The notes beneath the pieces are model-generated. The model saw only the letters and a list, made by a program, of their open reading frames with translations, was not told the DNA's origin and searched no databases. A stretch of 64,000 nucleotides of DNA, taken from PMP191F sp047602185. GTDB taxonomy: Bacteria > Bacteroidota > Bacteroidia > Chitinophagales > Chitinophagaceae. Shown here one piece after another: positions 26,493 through 34,946 of the stretch; the first letter of the stretch is position 1, and every line of letters begins with the position of its first letter. The DNA lies in assembly GCA_047602185.1 (NCBI GenBank), contig JASGHY010000001.1, positions 1,426,001 to 1,490,000 of the forward strand, in the 5' to 3' direction. The translations under genes and the position numbers were made by a program.

Positions 26493-27545
26493 TCATCTCT
26501 TTTTCAACCCAAAAAAGAGCCTTACAACATTTATTCTCCTGATCCCGAATTCATATAAAGCAAAGCAGCCTGCAACCGTAAGCAGTAATACAAGAATAAA
26601 CTTCAGATGTACATCTATGTGCAAAGGAAAGATCAATACAGATACCAGGTACAGGAAGATCATATGAACAATATAAACCGGGTATGCAGCTTCGCTCAGA
26701 TAATGCAATACCTTGCCAGGATGGTTTAAATACTTATAGCCAAATGCAAAAGCCGAAAATATCCAGCAATTCGATTCAATGACCAGTTGAATATCGTGTA
26801 CTTTCATTTGCACCTGCAACACCCGGTAGAGATACAATGCAATAGCAACAGTTAAAAATAACCAACGCCATGCCATTAACATCCTGCTGAATGCAGCACC
26901 ACCCAGCGCAAAACAGAATCCAAAGAAAAATGCCAGCAGTCCAAGGAAAAAGCCATGCCAGGTCATTGCATATAATTCATACAATACAGGCGCCACCAGT
27001 AGTGCTTCGGCTATAAAAGCAGCAATCACCACCAGCAAACAAAGCGGGTTAGTCAAAAGCAATTTTACCCTGCTAATAAATATGTTTTTCTCATTTTTCT
27101 TCACATAGAAGAAAACAGGCAGTAATAAAAGCACATAAACAAAGATGTTCCCGAGGAACCATAGATGTGCGGGGTTAGCGATGTAACTTAAAGGTTGATG
27201 ATAATAATGTTGAACAATCAGGATTTGCACAGGAACAATAATAAAAGTTCCTGCCAGGAAAGGCACCAGGATCCTTGTTACACGCTCCCGCAGTAACTGA
27301 ACGAGACTTCTGTTACGGAAGGCAAAGTAAACGCCCATGCCTGAAACAAAGAATAAGAGCGGGATTCTCCATATATTAAGCATAGCCATTGGGATCCATA
27401 GTAACTCAATTGGCTTATCGTTCGTAATAAACCCCAGCATAAAGCCCCAGGGCTGAAAGCCAATGGAAGTATGATATACCAGGAGCAAGGCAATGGCTAT
27501 TACTCTTAACCAATCAACATCGTATCGTCTGTCTGTACTTAACAT
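26493..27545 (-). CDS. Acyltransferase 3 family membrane protein
   Basis: A 350-residue integral membrane protein with about ten helices. The N-terminal signature RYDVDWLRVIAIALLLVYHTSIGF carries the histidine typical of acyltransferase-3/OafA proteins, and the RVTRILVPFLAG motif follows. It lacks a C-terminal SGNH domain. Relatives acetylate or succinylate surface sugars, glycans or antibiotics. It stands alone and converges on the royal-jelly-like gene 49 bases away. Confidence 0.85.
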   Translation of the reverse strand: MLSTDRRYDVDWLRVIAIALLLVYHTSIGFQPWGFMLGFITNDKPIELLWIPMAMLNIWRIPLLFFVSGMGVYFAFRNRSLVQLLRERVTRILVPFLAGTFIIVPVQILIVQHYYHQPLSYIANPAHLWFLGNIFVYVLLLLPVFFYVKKNEKNIFISRVKLLLTNPLCLLVVIAAFIAEALLVAPVLYELYAMTWHGFFLGLLAFFFGFCFALGGAAFSRMLMAWRWLFLTVAIALYLYRVLQVQMKVHDIQLVIESNCWIFSAFAFGYKYLNHPGKVLHYLSEAAYPVYIVHMIFLYLVSVLIFPLHIDVHLKFILVLLLTVAGCFALYEFGIRRINVVRLFFGLKKR

Positions 27546-27571
27546 TTTACAGGTATATTTTTGTCAGATGA

Positions 27572-28162
27572 TCATTTCAGCATCGCAGCGATCTGAGGTC
27601 TTGTTTTTTCTATATAGGTATAATCCAGCTTCAGCCCCATGGGAGCAAGCATTTTACCCAGGCCATCATATACCTGTTTAACAGAAGCAAAAGGCCCTGC
27701 TACAATTTCATAAGCAGTCTGACCATACTTGTTCTTTATAGTCTTGTCAGCCTTTTTTACCAGCAGCATCTGCACAATGTCGGGCCTGCAGAAAAATGCC
27801 GCTGTATGCAGTGGGGTAGAGCCATCATTATTTTGAAAATTAATATCAGCCCCGGCATCGATCAGCAATTTTGCTATCGCAGTTTTGTCAAACAGGCATG
27901 CGCTTATCAATGGACTTGATCCGCCAATAGGATCTTTTTCATTAAGATTAGTGCCTGAGGCGATATGTTTCTTAACAGCTTCGAGATTGCCGGTTACAAC
28001 CGCTGTGTGAATGTCAATCTGAGGAGCATCGGCCTTTACCTGCGACGTAGCATTGATCTTCGCCTGAGCATCTCCTTGTTTACAGCTTGTTACTGATAAC
28101 AATATTCCACAGAAAGTAAAGGCAATAGTTGCCCCTTGCAAAAGGTTGTTTTGCTTTTTCAT
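27572..28162 (-). CDS. Ankyrin-repeat lipoprotein
   Basis: A 196-residue protein with a lipoprotein signal ending in SVTSC (Cys27). Three to four canonical ankyrin repeats follow: IDIHTAVVTGNLEAVKKHIA, SPLISACLFDKTAIAKLLID, and TPLHTAAFFCRPDIVQMLLV, then an AYEIVAGPF end. A periplasm- or outer-membrane-anchored ankyrin protein usually acts as a binding scaffold; some protect catalase or other enzymes. It lies 26 bases downstream of the acyltransferase start on the same strand. Confidence 0.85.
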   Translation of the reverse strand: MKKQNNLLQGATIAFTFCGILLSVTSCKQGDAQAKINATSQVKADAPQIDIHTAVVTGNLEAVKKHIASGTNLNEKDPIGGSSPLISACLFDKTAIAKLLIDAGADINFQNNDGSTPLHTAAFFCRPDIVQMLLVKKADKTIKNKYGQTAYEIVAGPFASVKQVYDGLGKMLAPMGLKLDYTYIEKTRPQIAAMLK

Positions 28163-28199
28163 GTTTAGATAAATATTTGAGGAAAAATAATTACACCTG

Positions 28200-28412
28200 T
28201 TACGCTTCTTCTTTTCTATATTCTAAAATATCAGCAGGCTGACAATCCAAAGCCTTACAGATACTGTCCAGCGTGCTGAACCGGATCGCTTTTGCTTTAC
28301 CGGTTTTCAGTATGGAGAGATTAGCCAATGTTAAGCCTACCTTTTCTGAAAGCTCATTCAATGAAACTTTCCGTTTCGCCATCATCACGTCAAGATTTAC
28401 AATAATCGGCAT
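28200..28412 (-). CDS. XRE/YozG-like small transcriptional regulator
   Basis: A 70-residue helix-turn-helix protein: VNLDVMMAKRKVSLNELSEKVG, TLANLSILKTGKAKAIRFSTLDSICKAL, ending in CQPADILEY. This is the short Cro/C1 type (HTH_26) that typically accompanies a DUF2975 membrane protein. It lies 3 bases after that gene. The pair probably acts as a membrane-linked regulator. Confidence 0.9.
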   Translation of the reverse strand: MPIIVNLDVMMAKRKVSLNELSEKVGLTLANLSILKTGKAKAIRFSTLDSICKALDCQPADILEYRKEEA

Positions 28413-28415
28413 AGC

Positions 28416-28970
28416 TTATACGGTTAATTCGTTTTCTTCCTGCATCTCAATGCCACGTTTAAAAAGCTGGGCAATTACAAAAAGTACAACTCCCATGAAC
28501 AACCAGACATCTGCACCTGCGATACTCAGGTATCGTGCATCAGGCATTTTCACTCCCTGCTTTACAAACCATTCTGAATAGTTAATACCCCACCAGGAAA
28601 ACAAGCCAATCGCCAAAGCCAGGTAGGATATTTTAAGAATAAACCTCCTCACCTCGTTACTGAAAGGCTGCGCTACATTAAGCTTCTTATCGTGCAGAAT
28701 TTTTATGATCAGGTAAAATATAATCGCCTTCAGGATAGCGACAATAGTCATCAATAAGGTTTCTACTAAAAAATACCCGCGATCGTAGTCATAAAGAGAG
28801 GAAAGATCAATCTTTGGCCAGAAGTATCTGGCATCAATAGGGTTGATCACCAGGGTATAAAAAGTATTGAAGATAAAACCGCATGCCTGGATACAGATAC
28901 CTACAAATATCACCCAGGAAATGATAAGCAGTATTTTCAGGATCTGACTGGTAGTAATTCTGATTTCCAT
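28416..28970 (-). CDS. DUF2975 family membrane protein
   Basis: A 184-residue protein with four hydrophobic helices (about residues 9-38, 62-88, 108-128 and 148-168). The arrangement and the neighbouring small XRE regulator match the DUF2975 family, which is nearly always found with a YozG-like helix-turn-helix gene. Function is unknown; a sensor or anti-activator role is inferred from the gene pairing. Upstream is the tandem-repeat-bearing intergenic region 28971-29440. Confidence 0.85.
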   Translation of the reverse strand: MEIRITTSQILKILLIISWVIFVGICIQACGFIFNTFYTLVINPIDARYFWPKIDLSSLYDYDRGYFLVETLLMTIVAILKAIIFYLIIKILHDKKLNVAQPFSNEVRRFILKISYLALAIGLFSWWGINYSEWFVKQGVKMPDARYLSIAGADVWLFMGVVLFVIAQLFKRGIEMQEENELTV

Positions 28971-29080
28971 GTCTTTTATTTTAAGTTAGACAATGTAAAA
29001 GTGATAAATATTTATCGAAAAACAATAATTATTATTCAATATTTGATAAATCACTGTTTATTAGTACAGTTAGCTCCGGC

Positions 29081-29200
29081 ATTTTACCCATACCCGCATT
29101 TACCCCATATTTTAACCAGGGTTTACCCGGGTTTTACTTACCTCATACCCACGTTATACCCACCTTTTACCCAGATTTAGGTCACCTGATACCCAAAAAA
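29081..29200. repeat. Degenerate 11-bp tandem array (TACCC...TTT)
   Basis: TACCC occurs at 29085, 29091, 29101, 29124, 29146, 29157, 29168 and 29190. Between 29113 and 29190 the units keep a strict 11-base register (degenerate units at 29113, 29135 and 29179), giving a consensus near TACCCANNTTT. The complementary strand has eight runs of GGG separated by short loops and could form G-quadruplex structures. It lies in the 470-base gap between the divergent DUF2975 and acetyltransferase genes. Confidence 0.6.
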
Positions 29201-29440
29201 AGACTCTTCCGGGAGAAACACGGTAGAATGGGAGGAATTGGGGATATTAAAACCTGCAATCAAAAATCAGAAGAGCACATAACCCGCAAAAAAGAGAAAC
29301 TTACCCCGTATTTTCCTATGAATTACTTCTTACCTGAATTGTTACAGATCATATAGCAGAACTGATTGTTTAAAGTATCTTTCGCTCATGAAACGCCTGC
29401 ACAGCGTTAACCATTTTTACCCCGCTGACAGACAACCATT

Positions 29441-29887
29441 ATGAGAACAGAAGCGATATCACAGGATAACCTGGCACCCCTGGCTGCACTTGCAGTAGAG
29501 CTATGGCCAGATAGCTCATTTGAAGAAGAACTGGAAGGTTTCAGGAGCACCCTTCATTCAGACAAGGAGACCTGTTATCTCGTTACCGATAAAGATGTTT
29601 ACATTGCTTTTATTCATGTAACACTACGTTTTGATTATGTAGAAGGTGCAGATGCTTCACCTACTGCCTATATTGAAGGATTGTATGTTAAAGAAACATA
29701 CAGAAAAGCAGGCGTTGCAAAACTATTGCTTCATACCGCAGAGCAATGGGCTATACAAAAAGGTTGCGCCCAGTTAGCATCAGACACCGAACTGAGCAAT
29801 TCAGCCAGTATCCAGTTTCACCTGCACAATGGATTTTCAGAAGCGAATAGGGTAGTGTGCTTTATAAAACAACTGAATATAAGATAA
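29441..29887 (+). CDS. AAC(6')-like aminoglycoside N-acetyltransferase (GNAT)
   Basis: A 148-residue GNAT enzyme. Features shared with chromosomal aminoglycoside 6'-N-acetyltransferases are ELWPD near residue 20, LRFDYVEGADASPTAYIEGLYV, the acetyl-CoA loop YRKAGVAKLL, and the closing GCAQLASDTELSN with GFSEANRVVCFIK. The reaction would be transfer of acetyl from acetyl-CoA to the 6'-amino group. Whether it confers resistance cannot be read from the sequence. TATCTTTC at 29376-29383 is a weak promoter candidate. Confidence 0.8.
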   Translation: MRTEAISQDNLAPLAALAVELWPDSSFEEELEGFRSTLHSDKETCYLVTDKDVYIAFIHVTLRFDYVEGADASPTAYIEGLYVKETYRKAGVAKLLLHTAEQWAIQKGCAQLASDTELSNSASIQFHLHNGFSEANRVVCFIKQLNIR

Positions 29888-30018
29888 GAGAGACCAGGCT
29901 CGCAAAGCCACGTAAGGCGCCAAAGGGTGATAAGAGGAAGAAAGAGGGAAGGAGTAAAAGAGATAAACCCGGACGAAAACATGCCCTGGTACATTGCTGA
30001 TATCTACCCCGCAAGCCA

Positions 30019-30282
30019 GTCATGCTGACGAAGGAAGCATCTAACCCTATAGCACAAAAAGTAAGCTCCCCGGATAATGTAACCTACCTTATTGCATAGC
30101 GTATAGAAAGTCTGCCCCAATCTCTCAGCGGTTTGTCATCCCGACGTAGGAGGGATCAGCAGGCCTGGATTTAAAGCATACTGTATTATATGCAACAGAC
30201 AGTATAGGCGGATTTCCGATTCCTCACCCCGCTATTACTTACTATAATTACAAGAAGTTCTTCAAGCGGGGATCGGAATGAC
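30019..30282. repeat. Intergenic repeat pair and long-range inverted repeat
   Basis: GTCATGCTGACGAAGGAAGC (30019-30038) and GTCATCCCGACGTAGGAGGG (30135-30154) are two copies of one motif. A third, inverted, arm GATCGGAATGAC lies at 30271-30282. They occupy the gene-free gap 29888-30553. A separate element at about 29898-29930 resembles the complement of the CTTTGCG-type repeats at 32692 and 47201. An ORF at 30278-30469 in this gap has no coding character. Confidence 0.5.
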
Positions 30283-30553
30283 AAGCTCACTGAGTAAAAG
30301 CAACTGCCTGCTAACTCCGGAGAAACGCATACCGCTATATATTGTAGGTATTTTACTCCACAGGCCCGTTATTCTGAAGTCTGTCCCGATCTCTCTGCGA
30401 CCTTACAGACATATCCCAAACCTTCCTGACAGATACCCATATCTTACCACATTTTACGGGAAACCGTAAGTATTTACATAATAAATATTCTTTCTTCGCA
30501 AACGCTGTCATAACGGATCATCTAACAATTACACCCCTGACAGCTATTGCAAT

Positions 30554-31489
30554 ATGAGATATGTCCCCAATTTAATCCCGGAAAGCTCAAAGATATTACC
30601 AGATTATTTCAAGGGTAATATTTACAAACCAACAAAGAAAAATCCTTTGCGCGATACAATTCTTTGGATAACAGGCATATTTTTTCTTATCGTATCATTA
30701 ATGTCTCTCACACATCCGGCAATGACTTTAATCTTTGGACTTATAGGTTTAATTCTCCTTCCACCAGGACATAGTTTTTTAGAACGAAGTCTAAGATTCA
30801 GATTAACGTCCAGAATAAAAATCATTACAATAGCGGTTTTGTTTATTGGCGCCTTACCATTAACAGCCTATTATGCTGAACTTGATCAAAGAATTGCATA
30901 TCAACAAAAGCTTGCAGACGAAAAAGCCGCAAAAGAAAAGGCAATTGCCGACCAGAAAGAACAGGAACGAAAGGACAGTTTAGCATTTTATATTAACCGG
31001 GGTACTCAATTATCGAAAGAGCATAAAATTATTGAAGCTCATAAACAGCTGCAATTAGCAATGGCTTTCGCTTCACTATCTGTCGATAAAGAGTCAGTAG
31101 AAAAGGCTAAAATCAGGGTTGCTGCAGTAAAGACAATTGATTTAGTCAGGGCAGGCGAATACCGGGTTGCTCTTCCCGAAATCAATAATCTTTTAAATTA
31201 TGATCCATCAAATGTTGAACTTATTTACAATCGGGCTATTTGTTATAACAAAACAGGAAAAATACAGGAAGCAGTAGCCGACCTGAAATTGCTTATTCAA
31301 TCAGGGAATTCTGAAGCAGAAAAACTTCATGAAAAAATAAATCCAATCCGCAAACGGGTAGCCTATTATTTGACACGTTGTTGGGACGGTTCTACTTCTA
31401 GTGCTAAGGGAAGGGGAGCCTGTTCTCGTCACGGAGGCGTTAAAAACTGGAATGAACCTGTTTATGAAGAATATAGAAAATACCAATAA
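30554..31489 (+). CDS. Membrane-anchored TPR protein with DUF3761-like C terminus
   Basis: A 311-residue protein. Two hydrophobic helices at about residues 34-72 and one near 90-108 are followed by a lysine/glutamate-rich coiled coil (QKLADEKAAKEKAIADQKEQ) and a TPR-like region (VELIYNRAICYNKTGKIQEAVADLKLL). The C-terminal 40 residues carry CWDGSTSSAKGRGACSRHGG, the pattern of DUF3761 proteins. It is translated 3 bases ahead of the TerB-like gene. The role is unknown; the fusion of membrane helices, TPR and DUF3761 is uncommon in my experience. Confidence 0.7.
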   Translation: MRYVPNLIPESSKILPDYFKGNIYKPTKKNPLRDTILWITGIFFLIVSLMSLTHPAMTLIFGLIGLILLPPGHSFLERSLRFRLTSRIKIITIAVLFIGALPLTAYYAELDQRIAYQQKLADEKAAKEKAIADQKEQERKDSLAFYINRGTQLSKEHKIIEAHKQLQLAMAFASLSVDKESVEKAKIRVAAVKTIDLVRAGEYRVALPEINNLLNYDPSNVELIYNRAICYNKTGKIQEAVADLKLLIQSGNSEAEKLHEKINPIRKRVAYYLTRCWDGSTSSAKGRGACSRHGGVKNWNEPVYEEYRKYQ

Positions 31490-31492
31490 GAG

Positions 31493-32581
31493 ATGAATGG
31501 AAATTTATATCAAATACGACCTTTAGCTAATCTGAGTTTTTTTCAGAAGTTTTTCAAACAATTTCCACAGGAAAACGCAGTCATTGAACTAAACAATCTT
31601 TTAGCATCAAAACCCCTATTAAATATTACCCAGGATAATATCCGGGAAATTGAAAACAGGTACCAGATAGGTTTATACAAAGAGTTCAAACTAAATCTTG
31701 AAGAATTTTATGCAGTCTATTTAAATCATTGTCTTGCAGACAAAGTATTGAATGACGTCGAGCTAAATGAGCTTAATCATCTAAAACACATACTTAATCT
31801 TGATGACAAAACCATTGACAAGCTTCACATAAAAACTGGTGAAATCATTTACAAAAAGTCATTCAGGGAAGCAGTTGCAGACGGCCGGTTGACAAAAGCA
31901 GAAGAAGATTTCTTAACAAAACTGGAAACTACATTACGATTACCCAAACAACTTGCAGATAAAATCTCGTCTGAAACAAGAATTACCTATATAGAAAACT
32001 ACGTAGCTCAAATTATAGCAGATCAGCGACTATCGCCTGCCGAAGAACAAGAGCTGCAAGCTATCGCAAGCAGTTTGAATGTAAATATTCAACTCAATGA
32101 GCAAACAAAAGAACAGCTAAAAAAACTAAAACTCTATTGGGCCTTAGAAAACTTGGATTTACCGGTCATTCATTCAGACATAACTATCCAGAAATCGGAG
32201 GTTTGTCATATTAAAATTCCCAATGTAAATTGGCATGAGCTTCGTAGTGTAAGACAACAAGTGAGCTATACCGGTTATTCAACCAGCATTAAAATAGCAA
32301 AAGGTTTTTATTTATACTCCGGCAGCAGCAGGCGCCAAAGCTATAGCGTAGACACCATGAAACTGATTGATACCGGAACATTATACCTGACGAACAAGCG
32401 AATAATATTCATGGGAACGAAGAAGAACTCAAATATCCGTATTGACAAAATATTAAATTTTACACCTTATACAGATGGGGTTGAGATTGATAAAGAAACA
32501 GGCAAAAGTCCGACATTACAAATAAATCAGAACGCTGACATATTTTGCATGATGCTTGAAAGATTACTAAACGAACGATAA
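31493..32581 (+). CDS. TerB-like helical protein with C-terminal PH-like domain
   Basis: A 362-residue protein with two tandem acidic helical repeats of TerB/EF-hand-like character (AVYLNHCLADKVLNDVELNE, FREAVADGRLTKAEEDFL, and QIIADQRLSPAEEQELQAIA). A C-terminal beta-rich domain follows, with DTGTLYLTNKRIIFMGTKKN, the signature of bacterial PH/GRAM-like short-PH proteins. TerB-like modules occur in stress and phage-defence contexts. It is coupled to the TPR/DUF3761 gene and lies just left of the tRNA-Pro gene and the retron island. Confidence 0.75.
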   Translation: MNGNLYQIRPLANLSFFQKFFKQFPQENAVIELNNLLASKPLLNITQDNIREIENRYQIGLYKEFKLNLEEFYAVYLNHCLADKVLNDVELNELNHLKHILNLDDKTIDKLHIKTGEIIYKKSFREAVADGRLTKAEEDFLTKLETTLRLPKQLADKISSETRITYIENYVAQIIADQRLSPAEEQELQAIASSLNVNIQLNEQTKEQLKKLKLYWALENLDLPVIHSDITIQKSEVCHIKIPNVNWHELRSVRQQVSYTGYSTSIKIAKGFYLYSGSSRRQSYSVDTMKLIDTGTLYLTNKRIIFMGTKKNSNIRIDKILNFTPYTDGVEIDKETGKSPTLQINQNADIFCMMLERLLNER

Positions 32582-32598
32582 AGCAAAGCATCCTAAGA

Positions 32599-32658
32599 CA
32601 TGGCACGGTTACGGCTCACGCAGCCTGACAGGTAACAGGTTGTCGCAACCGTGCCATG
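32599..32658. repeat. Intergenic palindromic repeat, copy C
   Basis: CATGGCACGGTT (32599-32610) and AACCGTGCCATG (32647-32658) form a perfect 12-bp inverted repeat around a 36-base loop. The arm consensus TGGCACGGTT is shared with copies A and B near 21.2 and 22.2 kb. It lies 18 bases after the TerB-like gene and may also end transcription. Confidence 0.65.
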
Positions 32659-32771
32659 CCTTGGTACCCCACTATTTTGAGCTACTTCTTATCTTAGCGT
32701 CTTTGCGTGCCAATCAAGCACATTTTTGCCAAATTAGACGAGTACAGTATTTTTACATTCCCAAAGAATTA

Positions 32772-32845
32772 CGGGATGTAGCGCAGCCCGGTAGCGTGCT
32801 TCGTTCGGGACGAAGAGGCCGCTGGTTCGAATCCAGTCATCCCGA
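32772..32845 (+). tRNA. tRNA-Pro (anticodon CGG)
   Basis: A complete 74-base cloverleaf. The acceptor CGGGATG pairs with CATCCCG (discriminator A). The D arm starts at GCGC. The anticodon stem CTTCG/CGAAG encloses loop TTCGGGA, giving anticodon CGG, which reads CCG. The T arm is CTGG/CCAG with loop TTCGAAT. CCA is not encoded. The AT-rich retron island begins directly behind it. Confidence 0.93.
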
Positions 32846-33659
32846 CTTTAAAAATGAGTCCTTCATATCGTTGGATTTGAATGTTTTTTAGTTTAGAGGA
32901 ATTTCCCTTACAATTATAATTAATTGTTTCATATGCTGTTAAAGGCTCGAACTAAGAGAAACAAGCTACAAAAGGGTTCCAAATAAATTATTAGCAGTTC
33001 AGTTATTGCTTAAATTATCATCTTCTTTTTCTGTCGTTAGTTGTTTCGCAATACTTAAAGCAGTTTTTGGGTCAATATCTATAAATGAAGCTTTATCAGG
33101 CATTTTTTTCAATTTCTTCATCACCAAGTTCAATGTCACTATCAGCCTGAAAATCTTCACCACAGTCACATTACAAATGCAATCATTGGTATTATTTTAT
33201 TCTAACTTCATGAAAATCAATTCAAAAAAATGCTCCAGTTCTAAAGTGCAGTCGAGTTCCGCCGATTTCCTAAATATTAGGATGTTTTACTACCCTGATC
33301 AGCAAGCGTTTTGTGATTCGCCACTATTGATCTTTGATACTATATTTCAGGCATTCTCTTACTATTTTATTTATCAGGATCGTGTGACGCTAACCTTCCA
33401 GCTTCTCAAACAAACTAACTAGCTCCAGTGTAACAGCCAATCGACTGTTCTAAACAACAATGTCCCAAGCTGTATTGCTTACCGTAAGCACAAGCATCGG
33501 TATGAAGTGCATGATGAGTGCATATTAGAAAATCAAACTCAGGCAAATACCTCTCAACATTGTTATAATACTTCCTTATAATTCCACTATAACGAACTAA
33601 ATTCACATTACCTATGAGCCCCAAAAGCATCCCGGAAAATCGAACATTAAAACCTAACT
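32846..33659. other. AT-rich gene-poor left part of the island
   Basis: About 800 bases between the tRNA and the effector gene, visibly richer in A and T than the flanks. Frames are broken on both strands. The longest plus frame (33006-33422) is antisense to a better minus-strand peptide, and the minus frame 33415-33630 reads weakly (GLIGNVNLVRYSGIIRKYY) with no recognised family. A perfect ACAATTA/TAATTGT stem lies near 32918. This looks like decayed mobile DNA. Confidence 0.5.
32999..33121 (-). pseudogene. Short coding remnant or small protein
   Basis: On the minus strand, 40 codons from ATG 33121 read MKKLKKMPDKASFIDIDP and TALSIAKQLTTEKEDDN before the stop. The sequence is typical of real protein. 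The frame continues upstream (VVKIFRLIVTLNLV) without an ATG. A second overlapping frame (CDCGEDFQADSDIELGDEE) also looks protein-like, so a frameshifted gene is likely. No function is recognised. Confidence 0.35.
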
Positions 33660-34946
33660 ATGAATTTAAAAGGTATTGATGAAATAACCTATTCAAGGGT
33701 AACATTGCTTGCTGACAGACGGTTTAAAGGCTTAATTACAACCTTTGAGATTCTGCAGTGGTTGACAAATTTTAAGATCGAAGAGTATCCAACAGCACTA
33801 AAAGTGCTAGAATTTCTTGAGGTTATTAGTGAGCCGGAGTTAATTGAGCTTTGGCAAGTACGATTGGAAAAGCTAATTAATCAAATACCCCGCAATAGTA
33901 GAATTATTTTACATCCAATAGCTGATTATGGTAAGAGTGCAACATTGATGATTTACTATATTAAGAAAACGCCTGTTTTTGAAAAAAATAAAGGCCGAAT
34001 CGAATTTGTCTCAAGTGCCAATCAGTTAAAGAAGAAAAATAACGCATTCCCAATAGACTCAGTTTTGGTTCTCGTAGATGATTTTCTAGGAACCGGTAAT
34101 TCTCTTATTTCCTACTATAATACTTTTATAAAACATCAAATTACCAATAGTATAAAAATCTCAGAATTATACTGTCTTTCACTGTTGTCTCTGTATAAGG
34201 CGAAAAATAATATACGACAGAAAGCACCTGCTGTCAAATTAATTACCGAATTAAGAAGTCCGGCATTTGCTTCCAGAGGCTCTGTCTTTGGCTCTAGATA
34301 CAATATGCTTAAATATCGGGATTTTTGTTATAGATATGGAATTGGACTTTTTACAGTAAAAGATAGTCAAGGAATCCAAAGCGATTACCCACTAGGATAT
34401 GAGAATTCGCAAGCTCTAGTTGTGTTTCCGTATAATCCTCCCAATAATACATTACCAATAATCTGGTCTTCTAAGCAAAATTGGAAGCCTCTTTTTCCCC
34501 GCCATGCTAATTACAAAATATCTGAAGCCAGACAAAAAAGAAAGCAACTTGCCTATTACCTATCTCTATTAAAACACAATCCCGACTTTATCCTAGCGAC
34601 TGGAGAACGAGAATTAGGCTGGATTACGATTAATTTCATTACAAAAACAGACTTTAAAACCTTTGCGATTGTTTTTATGCTAAGACAAAGGAGAATCAAA
34701 CCCACCATATGTCAAATTCTTGGCATTACGGAATCGGACTACGATCAATGTATACAAGAAGCCCTGACTCGTGGCTTCGCAGATGCTAATGGAAAACTGA
34801 CTACATATGGGGAATCGATATACGAAGAAGTCCTAACACAGCTTCGTAGGGAGCGCCAACTTATTAAACAGGAGAAAATCTTTTATGAAATAAAAGAAAT
34901 AAATTATCTTCCAGCTCACTTTAAGGGGGAGTCATTGACTAATTAG
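33660..34946 (+). CDS. Retron-associated effector: phosphoribosyltransferase-fold plus winged helix
   Basis: A 428-residue protein. After an N-terminal helical region (about 1-75) comes a PRTase-type Rossmann fold: IILHPIADYGKSATLM and the PRPP-binding motif VLVLVDDFLGTGNS with D140, D141 and the TG loop at 145-146. It ends in NNTLPIIWSSKQNWKPLFPR, typical of the PRTase-like proteins found beside reverse transcriptases. From about residue 325 to 410 a winged-helix region follows (TICQILGITESDYDQCIQEA, then LTTYGESIYEEVL). In the published retron classification, as I recall it, PRTase plus winged helix marks type III. The probable role is the toxin or effector released when the reverse transcriptase/msDNA complex is disturbed by phage. 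The stop codon lies inside the candidate msr. Confidence 0.85.
   Translation: MNLKGIDEITYSRVTLLADRRFKGLITTFEILQWLTNFKIEEYPTALKVLEFLEVISEPELIELWQVRLEKLINQIPRNSRIILHPIADYGKSATLMIYYIKKTPVFEKNKGRIEFVSSANQLKKKNNAFPIDSVLVLVDDFLGTGNSLISYYNTFIKHQITNSIKISELYCLSLLSLYKAKNNIRQKAPAVKLITELRSPAFASRGSVFGSRYNMLKYRDFCYRYGIGLFTVKDSQGIQSDYPLGYENSQALVVFPYNPPNNTLPIIWSSKQNWKPLFPRHANYKISEARQKRKQLAYYLSLLKHNPDFILATGERELGWITINFITKTDFKTFAIVFMLRQRRIKPTICQILGITESDYDQCIQEALTRGFADANGKLTTYGESIYEEVLTQLRRERQLIKQEKIFYEIKEINYLPAHFKGESLTN

Noticed and set aside
28200..28970. XRE/DUF2975 pair as a toxin-antitoxin system
   Set aside because: The DUF2975 protein has four membrane helices and no toxin motif; the pair is a common regulator-membrane protein combination.
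30278..30469. Plus-strand frame of 63 codons
   Set aside because: It starts within an intergenic repeat arm and reads without protein-like character.
33006..33422. Plus-strand frame of 138 codons behind tRNA-Pro
   Set aside because: Its peptide is rich in F, S and I as expected of an antisense AT-rich frame, while the opposite strand reads better as protein.
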